The notes: a model not told the origin generated them from the sequence alone. A stretch of DNA of 46,039 nt from Alphaproteobacteria bacterium (GCA_003245575.1 QKCR01000148.1:1-46039), one strand, 5' to 3'. Positions 24,824 to 33,980 are shown, counted from the first letter of the stretch. Numbers and translations: made by a program.

Positions 24824-25904
24824 AATTCTTCTTGATATTCTGGATCGCGCACGATGGGCTCCAAGCGGTGATAATTGTCAGCCGTGGACATTCGAGATGT
24901 TTCCTGAGATGCAGCGTGTGCGCATTCATTTGGAGCAGGATACCGATAATGTATACGAATATTGTAACGGTCGACCAGCTTGGATTGGCGTCGGGGCGTT
25001 GATTGAAAATATCGCGTTAGTTTCAAGTGTGTATGGCATATCCTGCACCATTTCTGAGGTGCGTGACTTTGTCGAAGGGCTGGGCTTTATAGATGTAGAT
25101 TTTTCCAGAGATGATGCATGTTATCCGGATGATTTGGAAAAGTTCATTGAAGTTCGAAGTGTTGAGCGAAAGGCTCTATCTTTGAGGGATTTTGATCAAG
25201 ATGTTGAGGCTCAGCTCGTCCATGCTCTGGGTCCGGATTATTCTGTAGACTGGTATTGTGGCTTTGGCAAAAAGATGTCAGTTGTCCTGTGTCACCTTAT
25301 GGCTAGCCGTATCCGTCTATCTATTCCGGAAGCTTATAAAGTTCACAAAGAAATTATTGATTGGGCTAATGATTTCAGCGCCACGGGAATTCCGTCTAAA
25401 GCATTGGGAATGGGAATTTTAGGACAAGTGCTTACAAAGTGGGCTATGGCTAGCTGGAGTAGGCTTCATGTTTTGATGACGTATTTTGGGGGAGGTGTTT
25501 TGCCGCGTATTGAGCTTGAGGCAATTCCGGGATTATTTTGCGCGCGACATTTTCTAATTACACGGACGGTCGATCAGGATTTGGAGGGGCCGGCTGAGGC
25601 TATTGAATTGGGACGGGCGTTGCAGAGATTCTGGTTGTGCGCGACCAAGCATGGTTTGGCTCTTCAACCTGCTTTTGCGACAATTGTATTTTCCAGATAT
25701 GCTGCGGATAATATTGCTTTTACCAAGATTGAACGGGAGCTGAAACGTGCCGTTCGTCTTCATGGAAAAGTCGAAAAAATGGCGGGAAAAAATATCAGGC
25801 AGATCAAATTTATTGGACGACTAGGTTTTTCTAATCAAATCGGGAAATCTCCATCCCGTTCAATCCGTCGTCCTATCGGAGAGTTGGTTCGTTCTTCCAC
25901 GTAA
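24810..25904 (+). CDS. Nitroreductase-family protein, long form
   Basis: The 364-residue protein starts with DILDRARWAPSGDNCQPWTF (about 9-28), the FMN-binding start of a nitroreductase subfamily, and ends in a conserved FIGRLG and RRPIGELV tail. The middle holds AYKVHKEIIDW and IELGRALQRFWLCATKHGLALQP (about 267-289), the long helix that normally shapes the flavin pocket. Length is about twice that of simple nitroreductases because of an inserted region (about 160-250). ThiF and nitroreductase modules are, to my knowledge, fused in the mycobacterial protein Rv1355c (MoeY); here they are separate but overlapping genes. It may oxidise or reduce the product of the ThiF step. It ends six bases before the convergent tesA. 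Confidence 0.83.
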   Translation: MVDNKILLDILDRARWAPSGDNCQPWTFEMFPEMQRVRIHLEQDTDNVYEYCNGRPAWIGVGALIENIALVSSVYGISCTISEVRDFVEGLGFIDVDFSRDDACYPDDLEKFIEVRSVERKALSLRDFDQDVEAQLVHALGPDYSVDWYCGFGKKMSVVLCHLMASRIRLSIPEAYKVHKEIIDWANDFSATGIPSKALGMGILGQVLTKWAMASWSRLHVLMTYFGGGVLPRIELEAIPGLFCARHFLITRTVDQDLEGPAEAIELGRALQRFWLCATKHGLALQPAFATIVFSRYAADNIAFTKIERELKRAVRLHGKVEKMAGKNIRQIKFIGRLGFSNQIGKSPSRSIRRPIGELVRSST

Positions 25905-25910
25905 CCTGCC

Positions 25911-26639
25911 TTATTTTTCAAGAATTTCCTTCACGAGAGGTTTCATTTTTTCAACCATTACGGCTACGCCTCTTTGATTGGGGTGAATACCATCGGCTTG
26001 ATTGAGTTCGGGATTGAGGGCCACACCTTCCAAAAAGAAAGGATAGAGCTCAACATCATATTCTTTTGCCAGATCAGGATAAATGGCATCGAATTTATTC
26101 TGAAAGAGCAGCGTATATTGGGTTGGTGCTTTCATGCCTGCCAATAATGTCGTCATGCCTTTATCTTTGAGTTTCTCCAGTATTTTTGAGAGATTGTCTT
26201 TAGTCACTTTGACGTCGATCCCGCGCAACATGTCATTTGCACCGAGGGCGACGATTACGAGATCAGGTTTCGGGGGCGCGTCAACAGTCCAGTCCAATCG
26301 CGCTAAGCCGCCTGCTGTGGTGTCGCCGGATACGCCTGCATTGTCGATTGTTACATCCAATCCTTCATTCTGGAGGGCAAGCTGGAGCTGATCCGGAAAA
26401 GATTGTCCGTTTTCCAGTCCATAGCCCGCAGTCAGGCTATCGCCTAAAATAACAACTCTTTTTTCGGCGGCGTGGGCTTGTGTTGTAAACATCATATATA
26501 TCGCAAAAAATATCAGCAGAAAAAACAGGGTAAGATTATGAAATGTAATTGCTTTATCCTGATTGTGCCCTATATCAGGAGTTGGTCCGGAGCAACCGGA
26601 ATGTATAACGACAGCAATAGGTGCGGACTGCTTCTTCAT
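25911..26639 (-). CDS. tesA: TesA-like SGNH esterase/lysophospholipase
   Basis: A 242-residue periplasmic SGNH hydrolase acting on acyl esters or thioesters. Block I is GDSLTAGYG (66-74, Ser68), block II the Gly in AGVSGDTTAG, block III GAND (133-136), block V DGIHPN (216-221, Asp and His). The signal peptide core is LTLFFLLIFFAIYMM before QAHA, but the ATG at 26639 gives an unusually long 35-residue N-region. No Shine-Dalgarno favours it; an internal, unidentified start is possible. The ATG overlaps that of the divergent ATPase within the sequence CATG. The tesA/ybbA/ybbP arrangement is conserved in many proteobacteria, including E. coli. Confidence 0.92.
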   Translation of the reverse strand: MKKQSAPIAVVIHSGCSGPTPDIGHNQDKAITFHNLTLFFLLIFFAIYMMFTTQAHAAEKRVVILGDSLTAGYGLENGQSFPDQLQLALQNEGLDVTIDNAGVSGDTTAGGLARLDWTVDAPPKPDLVIVALGANDMLRGIDVKVTKDNLSKILEKLKDKGMTTLLAGMKAPTQYTLLFQNKFDAIYPDLAKEYDVELYPFFLEGVALNPELNQADGIHPNQRGVAVMVEKMKPLVKEILEK

Positions 26640-27330
26640 GCAAAATCTCCTTCAATTAAAGTCTATATCGGTTTCCTTTGATAACAAGGGGAAAAGCCTC
26701 TCTATTCTCGATAAAATTGATTTAGACGTGCCCCGTGGGAAAATGGTGGCGATTGTCGGTCCTTCCGGATCGGGCAAGACCACTTTACTTATGGCGTGTG
26801 CCGGATTACTCCCTGTTTCAGGGGGAGATATTGTCTTTAACGGAGAGGCTTTGCCACTGGGGCATGAGCGCCGTATGACGGATTGGCGACAAAAGAATCT
26901 CGGGATCATCTTCCAGAACTTTCACTTATTACCTTCGCAGACTGCTTTGGAAAATGTTTTGGTTCCTTTAGAGTTAAAAGGCGAAAAAATCAGCGAAGCC
27001 AAGCAAAAAGCAGGCATTATTCTGGATCGTTTGGGATTAGGACATCGTTTGGATCATTTGCCCGGCGCTTTATCTGGTGGTGAGCAGCAGCGCGTGGCAT
27101 TGGGGCGTGCAATTGCAGTTGATCCGCCGTTGTTATTAGCGGATGAGCCAACCGGAAATTTGGATCAGGAAAACGGTCGGCGCGTCATGGAGTTACTTGA
27201 GTCTCACGTCAGAGATCAAAATGCAACGTTGCTGTTGATTACGCATGATCCTGTTTTGGCAGAGCGGTGCGATATGCAGGTTCATATTCTGGACGGGAAA
27301 ATTACAGATGTTACGGGTGGCGCGGCATGA
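26638..27330 (+). CDS. ybbA: YbbA-like ABC ATPase
   Basis: From the ATG at 26638 the protein has 230 residues: Walker A GPSGSGKTT, signature LSGGEQQRVALGRAI, Walker B LLLADEPTGNLD, H-loop THDPVL. I rejected the open GTG frame to 26563 because it lies antisense to the start of tesA. With the following permease it forms a YbbAP system of the LolCDE/MacB-like class, suspected to move lipids or hydrophobic molecules in partnership with TesA. The ATGA overlap with the permease supports coupling. Confidence 0.93.
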   Translation: MQNLLQLKSISVSFDNKGKSLSILDKIDLDVPRGKMVAIVGPSGSGKTTLLMACAGLLPVSGGDIVFNGEALPLGHERRMTDWRQKNLGIIFQNFHLLPSQTALENVLVPLELKGEKISEAKQKAGIILDRLGLGHRLDHLPGALSGGEQQRVALGRAIAVDPPLLLADEPTGNLDQENGRRVMELLESHVRDQNATLLLITHDPVLAERCDMQVHILDGKITDVTGGAA

Positions 27331-29837
27331 CGCTCTCGGAGAGTTTTCTTGGCTTGAAGTGGGCTTTGCGTGATATACGCGGCGCTTGGTCATCTTTTAT
27401 TCTGGTTTTGATTTGCCTTGTGATCGGGCTGACGGCTATCACTACGGTCCAGATCATGGCGGGAAGTATATTGGGGAGTATTCAGCAGAATGGGAGAACT
27501 ATCCTTGGTGCTGATTGGATTGCGCGCCAGATATATTCTCCAGTTGGTGAGGTAGAGCGGGAGTGGCTGAGTTCCAGAGGGGCGGAGCTGTCCGATGCGA
27601 TTGAATTGCGCCCCATGGTTATTAATCCCGATACGGAAGATTCTGCGCTTGTGGAGTTGAAGGTCGTGGATACTTCATATCCTTTATACGGTACATTTGA
27701 ACTGGAGTCAGGTGAGGATTTTCATACGGCAATTAAGCGCGGCGCGTTGTTGGACCCGTCATTGCGGGATAAATTGTCTTATTCCGGAGACGGACGGGTG
27801 CAAATCGGCGGGAATATCTTCGAAGTCGCCGGTTGGATTAAAAACGAGCCTGATCGTGTCGGCGGCGGGCGTTTTGCGCTTGCTCCACGAGTGATGCTGT
27901 CGCGTGATAATTTTTCAAAGACGGGTTTGGAAAATCCGGGGAGCCTCATTACTTATCAGTTACGCGTGAAGTGGCCGGATGGAAAAGAGTTGAAGGCTGA
28001 TAGTTTCAAGAATGCCTTTCCTGATGCGACATGGCGTCTAACCACACACGAGAACGCATCACCAAGTATTCAACGATTTGTGAATAATATCTTGCAGTTT
28101 TTAACATTGGTTGGCTTATCGGCTTTGTTGATTGGCGGGATCGGAATTGCTAATGGTTTGCGGACCTATTTTGAAGCGCGCTTAACGTCTATTGCTATTT
28201 ACAAGATGGTCGGGACGTCACAACGTTTGTTGAGAGCTGTATATTTCTGGCAGATTTCGATTGTGACATTTGTTGGTGTGAGTATCGGATTGGCATTGGG
28301 GGCTATTTTGCCGTGGGCGGGATTGCATTTTGTGCGTGATTTTTTACCGTTTCCGATTGTCCTTCATTATAAAGTCTTGGGATTTGCAATTCCTGCGGTG
28401 TTTTCAATTTTGACGATGTGGCTCTTCGCTTTGTGGCCATTCGGACAGGCAGAGAGGACATCGCCGCTTATTCTCTTTCGGCAAGGTGTGGCGGAGGCTA
28501 ATGAACGTCCGTCTTTTGATCTTTTGCTGGTGATGGGACTTTTGGCAATAGAACTGGTTGTTTTTATATTTATGACGGCGACAGACCAGAATATCGCTTT
28601 AAGTTTTATCGGTGGAGCTTTCGTCTGTTTTGTTATTTACGTGTCATTGGGACATATGATTTCGGTTTTTGCTGCCAGAAGAGCAGGGCATTCGACTTTG
28701 ATGTCGCGTTTGGCTCTGATTAATCTGGGCGGCGCACGGAATGCAACTATTCTGACGCTTGTTTCAATCGGGATCGGGTTGACTGTTTTATCGGGTATCA
28801 CATTGATTGACCGCAATTTGCGCGGCATCTTGACAGAGAATATGCCCAAGGATGCGCCCGCATTTTTCTTTGTAGATATTCAGCCGGACCAAAAGGATGC
28901 GTTTGTTTCCGAGATAGACTCTTTTCCGTCGGCATCGAATTTGGTGATGACCCCGAATTTGCGCGGACGGATTAAGGCTGTAAACGGTATTCCTGCCGAC
29001 AAGGCTTTGAAGGATACGCGCGAGAGATGGTTGTTGCAAAATGATCGTGGGTTTACTTACCTGAACGTGCAGCCTGCACATAGTGAAATTACAGCAGGTG
29101 ACTGGTGGCCTCAGGATTATAAAGGTCCGCCGCTTGTCTCTGTGGTGGACGATGTCGAGCGCGGTTTTGGTGTTAAGCCGGGGGATACAATTACGGTCAC
29201 AATTCTGGGACGCGATATTACGGCGACAATTGCGAACGTTCGCGAAGTGAATTGGACAAACTTTACGATCAATTTTGCCATTACTTTCTCTCCGGGTGTT
29301 TTAGAGGCTGCGCCGCATAATTGGCTCGCGACTGTTGTTGCTCCGCCTGAGGCCGAGGCGGATTTGCAGAAAAAGATCAGTGCGTTGTTTCCGAATATTT
29401 CTTTGGTGCGCGTGTCGGATGCGGTGCAATCACTTCAGGCATTGCTGGACCAAATGGTAATGGCAGTTAGGATTATGGCTCTTCTTGCTTTGGTGACTGG
29501 TGTATTTGTTCTTTCCGGTGCGCTGCTCGCAACACGGATGCGCCGTAGCTATGATGCTGTAATTCTGAAAGTTCTGGGCGCGCCGCAATCATTGTTGCTT
29601 AAAAGTTTGTGCGTGGAATTTGCGCTTTTGGGCGGGGTTGCTGCTCTTTTGGCAGGCGGACTGGGGCTGATTATCAGTTGGGGGGTCATGGTGCCGCTTA
29701 TGGATTGGAGTTGGAATTTCTATCCGATGACAACTCTTGTTATTATTTCGGGCGGGGCTTTCGTGATCTTTATGACGGGATTTGTAATGCTGAAATCAGT
29801 ATTGTCCAATTCCGTGCGCTCTTACCTACAAGAATAA
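27327..29837 (+). CDS. ybbP: YbbP-like FtsX-family permease
   Basis: The chosen ATG (27327) overlaps the ATPase stop as ATGA and gives 836 residues starting MTLSESFLGLKWALRDIRG. It has two FtsX-type halves: a first span at about 20-42, then about 245-270, 295-320, 343-362, 383-405 and 415-440, with a second large periplasmic domain and three C-terminal spans from about 705 onward. Both halves carry the LLIGGIGIANGL or VFVLSGALLATRMRRS pattern that precedes a cytosolic coupling helix (ISVVGTSQRLL-like). It is the inner-membrane partner of YbbA, with TesA divergent. Confidence 0.92.
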   Translation: MTLSESFLGLKWALRDIRGAWSSFILVLICLVIGLTAITTVQIMAGSILGSIQQNGRTILGADWIARQIYSPVGEVEREWLSSRGAELSDAIELRPMVINPDTEDSALVELKVVDTSYPLYGTFELESGEDFHTAIKRGALLDPSLRDKLSYSGDGRVQIGGNIFEVAGWIKNEPDRVGGGRFALAPRVMLSRDNFSKTGLENPGSLITYQLRVKWPDGKELKADSFKNAFPDATWRLTTHENASPSIQRFVNNILQFLTLVGLSALLIGGIGIANGLRTYFEARLTSIAIYKMVGTSQRLLRAVYFWQISIVTFVGVSIGLALGAILPWAGLHFVRDFLPFPIVLHYKVLGFAIPAVFSILTMWLFALWPFGQAERTSPLILFRQGVAEANERPSFDLLLVMGLLAIELVVFIFMTATDQNIALSFIGGAFVCFVIYVSLGHMISVFAARRAGHSTLMSRLALINLGGARNATILTLVSIGIGLTVLSGITLIDRNLRGILTENMPKDAPAFFFVDIQPDQKDAFVSEIDSFPSASNLVMTPNLRGRIKAVNGIPADKALKDTRERWLLQNDRGFTYLNVQPAHSEITAGDWWPQDYKGPPLVSVVDDVERGFGVKPGDTITVTILGRDITATIANVREVNWTNFTINFAITFSPGVLEAAPHNWLATVVAPPEAEADLQKKISALFPNISLVRVSDAVQSLQALLDQMVMAVRIMALLALVTGVFVLSGALLATRMRRSYDAVILKVLGAPQSLLLKSLCVEFALLGGVAALLAGGLGLIISWGVMVPLMDWSWNFYPMTTLVIISGGAFVIFMTGFVMLKSVLSNSVRSYLQE

Positions 29838-29846
29838 GCTTTCTAT

Positions 29847-30572
29847 TTATTTCGCTTTCTTCTTTTTCGGGGCGGTGACTGCTTTCTTTTCCGCTTTTTC
29901 AGGAGGGGTAAAGCCTTTGTTGGCGTCAACATTCGGGACGAGTGCGCGTTCCCACATTTCATCGAATTGGCGACGGCAGAGTATGGACATGATTGGACTT
30001 TCTACAACGAAGACCGTGACATCGCCTTCTTCAAATCCGATATAAGCCACTTTGTCTCCGTACACATAAAACGGAACGGAGTAGAATTGTTCAGCCGGAG
30101 TCCATCTGTATTCAGTGGTAAAGTTCATGGCCGGCATATAGTCATCGCCTTCGACAATCAGAATGCGATACTTTACAGAGGCCTTGTTCATTGTCGAGTA
30201 GTGGCGGAAGAGTGTTTCCTCGTCTAGCCAAAACAGAAAGTCCCGTTCATCCACGTTGCAAACCAGAAACTCGTCTTTGTTCAAGGTCAGGGCCGTTGAA
30301 TCAATATCCTGATAGAATTTTTGGAATCCTGAGCGACCGCTATAAATTTGCATTGATCCGGTCTTTTTCTTGACACCTTCGCCTGGGGTGAACTCCAATC
30401 CGGCAACGTCAAAGGCGTCGAATATTCTTTGTAAAGTCGGGGCAGACGGTTTTTGTTTGCCAAGCTCGATATTGGCAATTGTGGGCGTGGTCAAACCAGA
30501 GCGATTTGACAATTCAGTCTGGCTCCAGTTGAGAAGGGCGCGTGCGGCTCTGATTTGGTTGCTTGTAATCAT
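29847..30572 (-). CDS. XRE-family regulator with a TrmB/PLD-like C-terminal domain
   Basis: The 241-residue protein starts with an XRE helix-turn-helix (residues about 3-58; QIRAARALLNWSQTELSNRS, then TPTIANIELGKQKPS). The C-terminal part has the pattern EYRWTPAEQFYSVPFYVYGDKVAYIGF, then VFVVESPIM and RRQFDEMW, which resembles the catalytically dead PLD/HKD-like sensory domain of TrmB-type regulators. No HxK motif is seen, so it should not be a lipase. The C-terminal tail is Lys/Ala rich. A paralogue with the same layout is encoded at the right edge (45395). The promoter at 30579-30607 would give a leaderless mRNA. The regulated genes are unknown; the aspartoacylase-like gene is divergent. 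Confidence 0.8.
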   Translation of the reverse strand: MITSNQIRAARALLNWSQTELSNRSGLTTPTIANIELGKQKPSAPTLQRIFDAFDVAGLEFTPGEGVKKKTGSMQIYSGRSGFQKFYQDIDSTALTLNKDEFLVCNVDERDFLFWLDEETLFRHYSTMNKASVKYRILIVEGDDYMPAMNFTTEYRWTPAEQFYSVPFYVYGDKVAYIGFEEGDVTVFVVESPIMSILCRRQFDEMWERALVPNVDANKGFTPPEKAEKKAVTAPKKKKAK

Positions 30573-30578
30573 CGGGTA

Positions 30579-30607
30579 ACTATAAAAAAAATAAAAAGAT
30601 TTGTAAA
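30579..30607 (-). promoter_or_regulatory. Sigma70-like promoter of the XRE gene, leaderless
   Basis: On the minus strand TTTACA (30607-30602), 17 bases, TATAGT (30584-30579). Six bases separate the -10 from the ATG, so the start site should fall on or near the initiation codon; no Shine-Dalgarno is present. Confidence 0.55.
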
Positions 30608-30740
30608 TATGTTGGCAATTCAGTGTGTTACTTATGTTTTTATTATTTATAGCGAACTCTTTAAAAAATTCTATTAATTTTTGCCGATTGTGCTATTATT
30701 TATAAATTAGCAGCGAATTAAAAAGTCATTCTATGGTTGC

Positions 30741-30803
30741 GGCAGGCTGTTGCGATTATGGCTAACCGGGCTTGTTTCTCATGAAGGACAAGGGTAGTCT
30801 GCC
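30741..30803 (+). other. Possible leader hairpin upstream of the aspartoacylase-like gene
   Basis: GGCAGGCT (30741-30748) can pair with AGTCTGCC (30796-30803) with one G-U pair. Nested inside, CTTGT then TTC (30771-30778) pair with GAA and ACAAG (30783-30792) around a TCAT loop. The structure would end 29 bases before the ATG at 30833. No known riboswitch class is recognised. Confidence 0.3.
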
Positions 30804-30832
30804 TGTCCCGATTATATTAGGAAAGGACGTCT

Positions 30833-31675
30833 ATGAGTTTGGAAATGTTTATGTATTCCGGTTCCGCACCCGGCAAGGACCTATTGGTTCTTGGTGCTGT
30901 GCATGGGAACGAGAAATGCGGTACCCAAGCTATTCGTCAGATTATGAGCCGCATCGAGAGCGGAGAGATTGTGATAAAAAGCGGGGTCGTCAGATTTATT
31001 CCGATATGCAACCCGCGAGCGTATGAGTTGGACTGTCGGTACCTTACGGAAGATTTAAATCGTATGTTTTACGAAGAGGGTGGTGTGGTGTCCTCTTATG
31101 AACGCACATTGGCCCGTGAGATTATGCAGGCGATGGATCGCTGCCACTTTGTTTTGGACCTTCATTCATTCTCGTCCGGTGTTGATGCCTTTGCTTTTCA
31201 AGATACGCAGGACGATGAAACACGGTCTTTTGTATCAGCATTGGGTATTTCACCGATTTTTACCGGATGGGATAGCATGTATGCGGAAGATAATAGTGGG
31301 ACGACTATTACCTACGTGAACAAGATCGGCAAAATCGGAGCTTGTATTGAATGTGGGCAACATCGTGACCCCCATAGTGTTGAAGTTGCTTATCAAGCGA
31401 TTATCAACGCTATGAATTATCTGGGTATCATTGAAACAGACAAGATAAGCCAGCCCGAAGAGTTGAAACGTGTGCAAATGCATTCATTTTTGCCCAAGCT
31501 TGATGGGGATTTTGTCAAAAGCTGGATGAATATGGACCCTGTTCAAGAGGGCGAAGTTGTGGCCGTTCTGAAATCCGGCGTATCCGTTAAATCTCCCTGT
31601 TCCGGATATGTTATTATGCCTGATGCCCAAGCTAAAGCGGGGGCAGAATGGTTGTATTACGGGACTGATGACTAG
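30833..31675 (+). CDS. Succinylglutamate desuccinylase / aspartoacylase family hydrolase
   Basis: The 280-residue protein is an M14-like zinc amidohydrolase of the AstE/AspA group. Zinc and catalytic residues are visible: HGNE (24-27, His and Glu ligands), DLNR near 75, DLHS (109-112, His ligand) and IECGQH (172-177, Glu173 general base). A C-terminal lipoyl-like beta domain follows from about 200 with GEVVAVLKSGVSVKSPCSGYV. Substrate is an N-acyl amino acid or peptide, not fixed by the sequence. A GGAAAGGAC Shine-Dalgarno precedes the ATG. It is divergent from the XRE gene. An overlapping plus frame at 30772-31026 is a shadow. Confidence 0.9.
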   Translation: MSLEMFMYSGSAPGKDLLVLGAVHGNEKCGTQAIRQIMSRIESGEIVIKSGVVRFIPICNPRAYELDCRYLTEDLNRMFYEEGGVVSSYERTLAREIMQAMDRCHFVLDLHSFSSGVDAFAFQDTQDDETRSFVSALGISPIFTGWDSMYAEDNSGTTITYVNKIGKIGACIECGQHRDPHSVEVAYQAIINAMNYLGIIETDKISQPEELKRVQMHSFLPKLDGDFVKSWMNMDPVQEGEVVAVLKSGVSVKSPCSGYVIMPDAQAKAGAEWLYYGTDD

Positions 31676-31697
31676 GAAAGCCTGCGTCATCCGCGTG

Positions 31698-31715
31698 AGA
31701 CAGGACGTGTCTTTT
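31698..31715 (+). terminator. Weak terminator-like hairpin
   Basis: AGACA (31698-31702) and TGTCT (31708-31712) with a five-base loop, followed by TTT. The stem is short, so termination is doubtful. It is the only candidate in the 267 bases between the aspartoacylase-like gene and thrS. Confidence 0.25.
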
Positions 31716-31942
31716 GATGGGATGCCTTTATAAACTATTGATCTTTAATGATAAAAGTTGGTTTCCGGCGTGATCTCTGTTTTGATGTCAGCGGCAGATT
31801 TTTTTATTTTTTAATCCCTATTCTCCATTGAAATTTATAAGAGCCGCATGCTAGTAATTTAAGATCCTGAAATTCTTTATATTTTGTCGTGATTTATGAA
31901 GGAATTCATTCGGAAAATTCACATGTAAAAGAGAGTAATTAG

Positions 31943-33919
31943 ATGTCAAACATACAAGAAGCTGCCCAAGAAAAAGTAGATGCCAACATCAGTGTTGTTT
32001 TGCCTGACGGTAAAACCATGACGGTACCTACCGGGACTACCGGCGGCGAGTTGGCCTCTAAAATTGCTAAATCCTTAGGGAATGCCGCTATTGCCTTGAA
32101 ACTTGACGGAAAAGTCTGTGATCTGGCCACTGAATTGCAAGACGGCAATGCTGTCGAGATTTTAACTCGTGACCATGAGTTGGCTTTGGAATTGATCCGC
32201 CATGATACGGCGCACGTGATGGCTGAGGCTGTCCAGATTTTGTTCCCGAATACACAAGTTACAATCGGCCCGTCTATCGAGAACGGATTCTATTATGACT
32301 TCCATAAGTCTGAGCCGTTTACACCTGAAGACCTGTCCAAGATCGAAGCCAAGATGCGCGACATTATCGCGAAGAATGAAAATTTTGTTCGTGAGGTCTG
32401 GTCCAAAGAAAAGGCAATTTCTTTCTTTAAGGAGAAGGGTGAGCTGTTCAAGGTCGAATTGATCGAAGCGTTGCCTGAGGGTGAACCGATCAGCATTTAT
32501 CGTCAGGGTGACTGGCTTGATTTGTGCCGTGGTCCGCACTTGCCGAGTACCGGTAAAGTCGGAACATCGTTCAAGTTGATGAGCGTTGCCGGTGCCTATT
32601 GGCGCGGTGATGCCAAAAATCCGATGCTGCAACGTATTTACGGGACAGCATGGAGAAACCAGAAAGAGCTTGATGATTATCTGCATATGCTGGAAGAAGC
32701 CGAGCGCCGTGACCATCGCCGTTTGGGTAAGGAAATGAAATTGTTCCACCAACAGGAAGAGTCCGCCGGGAATATTTTCTGGCATCCTCGCGGATGGACT
32801 CTTTTCAGAACTATTGAAAGTTTCCTGAGAGGACGCTTCCTCAATGACGGGTATCGCGAAGTTAAGACACCTATCCTGTATGATAGTTCTTTGTTCAAAG
32901 CTTCGGGGCACTGGGATTTGTATGGCGACAATATGTTCAAGGTTAATCTTGGCGACGAGAAGTATCTCGGGGTCAAGCCGATGAACTGTCCTGCGCACGT
33001 GCAGATATTCAAGCAAGGGATCAAGAGCTATCGTGATCTGCCGTTGCGTCTTTCCGAGTTCGGGTGCTGCCATAGAAATGAAGCATCCGGCGCGATGCAC
33101 GGTATTATGCGTTTGCGTGGTTTCACTCAAGATGATGCGCACATCTTCTGCCGTGAAGACCAAATTACGCAAGAAGCTTTGCGCTACTTCAAGCTCCAGA
33201 TCGGGATTTATGAAGATCTGGGATTTCCGCGTGATCGTCTGAAAGTCAAGCTGGCTCTGCGTCCTGACGAGAGTAAGCGCGTCGGGTCTGATGAGCTGTG
33301 GGATAAAGCAGAGAAGGGGCTGCGTGATGCTTTGGAAGCCGAAGGTCTTGAGTATGAAGATCTGCCGGGTGAAGGCGCATTCTATGGTCCGAAGGTTGAA
33401 TTCCACTTGATGGATGCGATCGGACGGAGCTGGCAATGCGGTACAATCCAGTTGGACTTTAACCTGCCTGAGCGTCTGGATGCAGAATATGTCGGTGAAG
33501 ACGGAGCACGCTATCGTCCTGTTATGTTACACCGTGCTATTCTCGGTGCTATCGAGCGTTTTATCGGGATTTTGATTGAACATTATTCAGGCAAGTTTCC
33601 GATGTGGTTGGCTCCGGTTCAGGCTGTGGTGACAACTATCACCAATGATGCGGATGCGTATGCCAACTCTGTTTTGAAAATGTTGCTGGATAACGGTATT
33701 CGTGCCGAGATTGACACGCGTAGTGAAAAGATCGGTTACAAAATCCGTGAACATTCTCTGGAAAAAATCCCATTGCTGATCGTTGTCGGCAAGAAGGAAG
33801 AGGAAAGCAATCAGGTTGTGTTGCGTTACCTTGGCGAGGAGCAGCAATTAACGCTTTCCTGTGCGGATGCTGTGAAGCACATTCTGGAGCAGTGTGCTAT
33901 TCCGCAACGAAAAGATTAG
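31943..33919 (+). CDS. thrS: Threonyl-tRNA synthetase
   Basis: ThrRS charges tRNA(Thr). The 658-residue enzyme has an N-terminal TGS domain (about 10-75, with [18 protein letters not shown]), the editing domain with [12 protein letters not shown] (about 88-99) and the [19 protein letters not shown] block, the class II catalytic core with motif 2 [19 protein letters not shown] (about 369-388) and motif 3 [13 protein letters not shown], and the anticodon-binding domain at the C-terminus. A GAGAG Shine-Dalgarno precedes the ATG. The 267 bases upstream show no T-box-like feature that I can identify. A good terminator follows. Confidence 0.98.
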   Translation: MSNIQEAAQEKVDANISVVLPDGKTMTVPTGTTGGELASKIAKSLGNAAIALKLDGKVCDLATELQDGNAVEILTRDHELALELIRHDTAHVMAEAVQILFPNTQVTIGPSIENGFYYDFHKSEPFTPEDLSKIEAKMRDIIAKNENFVREVWSKEKAISFFKEKGELFKVELIEALPEGEPISIYRQGDWLDLCRGPHLPSTGKVGTSFKLMSVAGAYWRGDAKNPMLQRIYGTAWRNQKELDDYLHMLEEAERRDHRRLGKEMKLFHQQEESAGNIFWHPRGWTLFRTIESFLRGRFLNDGYREVKTPILYDSSLFKASGHWDLYGDNMFKVNLGDEKYLGVKPMNCPAHVQIFKQGIKSYRDLPLRLSEFGCCHRNEASGAMHGIMRLRGFTQDDAHIFCREDQITQEALRYFKLQIGIYEDLGFPRDRLKVKLALRPDESKRVGSDELWDKAEKGLRDALEAEGLEYEDLPGEGAFYGPKVEFHLMDAIGRSWQCGTIQLDFNLPERLDAEYVGEDGARYRPVMLHRAILGAIERFIGILIEHYSGKFPMWLAPVQAVVTTITNDADAYANSVLKMLLDNGIRAEIDTRSEKIGYKIREHSLEKIPLLIVVGKKEEESNQVVLRYLGEEQQLTLSCADAVKHILEQCAIPQRKD

Positions 33920-33945
33920 GAATTTCTTTTTAAGATATGATTATG

Positions 33946-33980
33946 AAGGGATGCGGGTTTTTATCCGCATCCCTTTTTTT
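33946..33980 (+). terminator. Rho-independent terminator of thrS
   Basis: An 11-pair perfect stem, AAGGGATGCGG (33946-33956) with CCGCATCCCTT (33965-33975), an eight-base loop and seven T residues from 33974. Confidence 0.92.

Noticed and set aside
30772-31026. An 84-codon plus frame overlapping the start of the aspartoacylase-like gene
   Set aside because: It is out of frame with the enzyme, is mostly inside it and has an Arg-rich composition typical of a shadow.
31676-31942. A possible T-box or other tRNA-sensing leader before thrS
   Set aside because: No T-box bulge sequence or antiterminator-like pairing was found, and T-boxes are not expected in this lineage.
32162-33436. A 424-codon open frame on the minus strand inside thrS
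   Set aside because: It is antisense to a complete, strongly conserved thrS and shows no family features. Its openness follows from codon bias in thrS.
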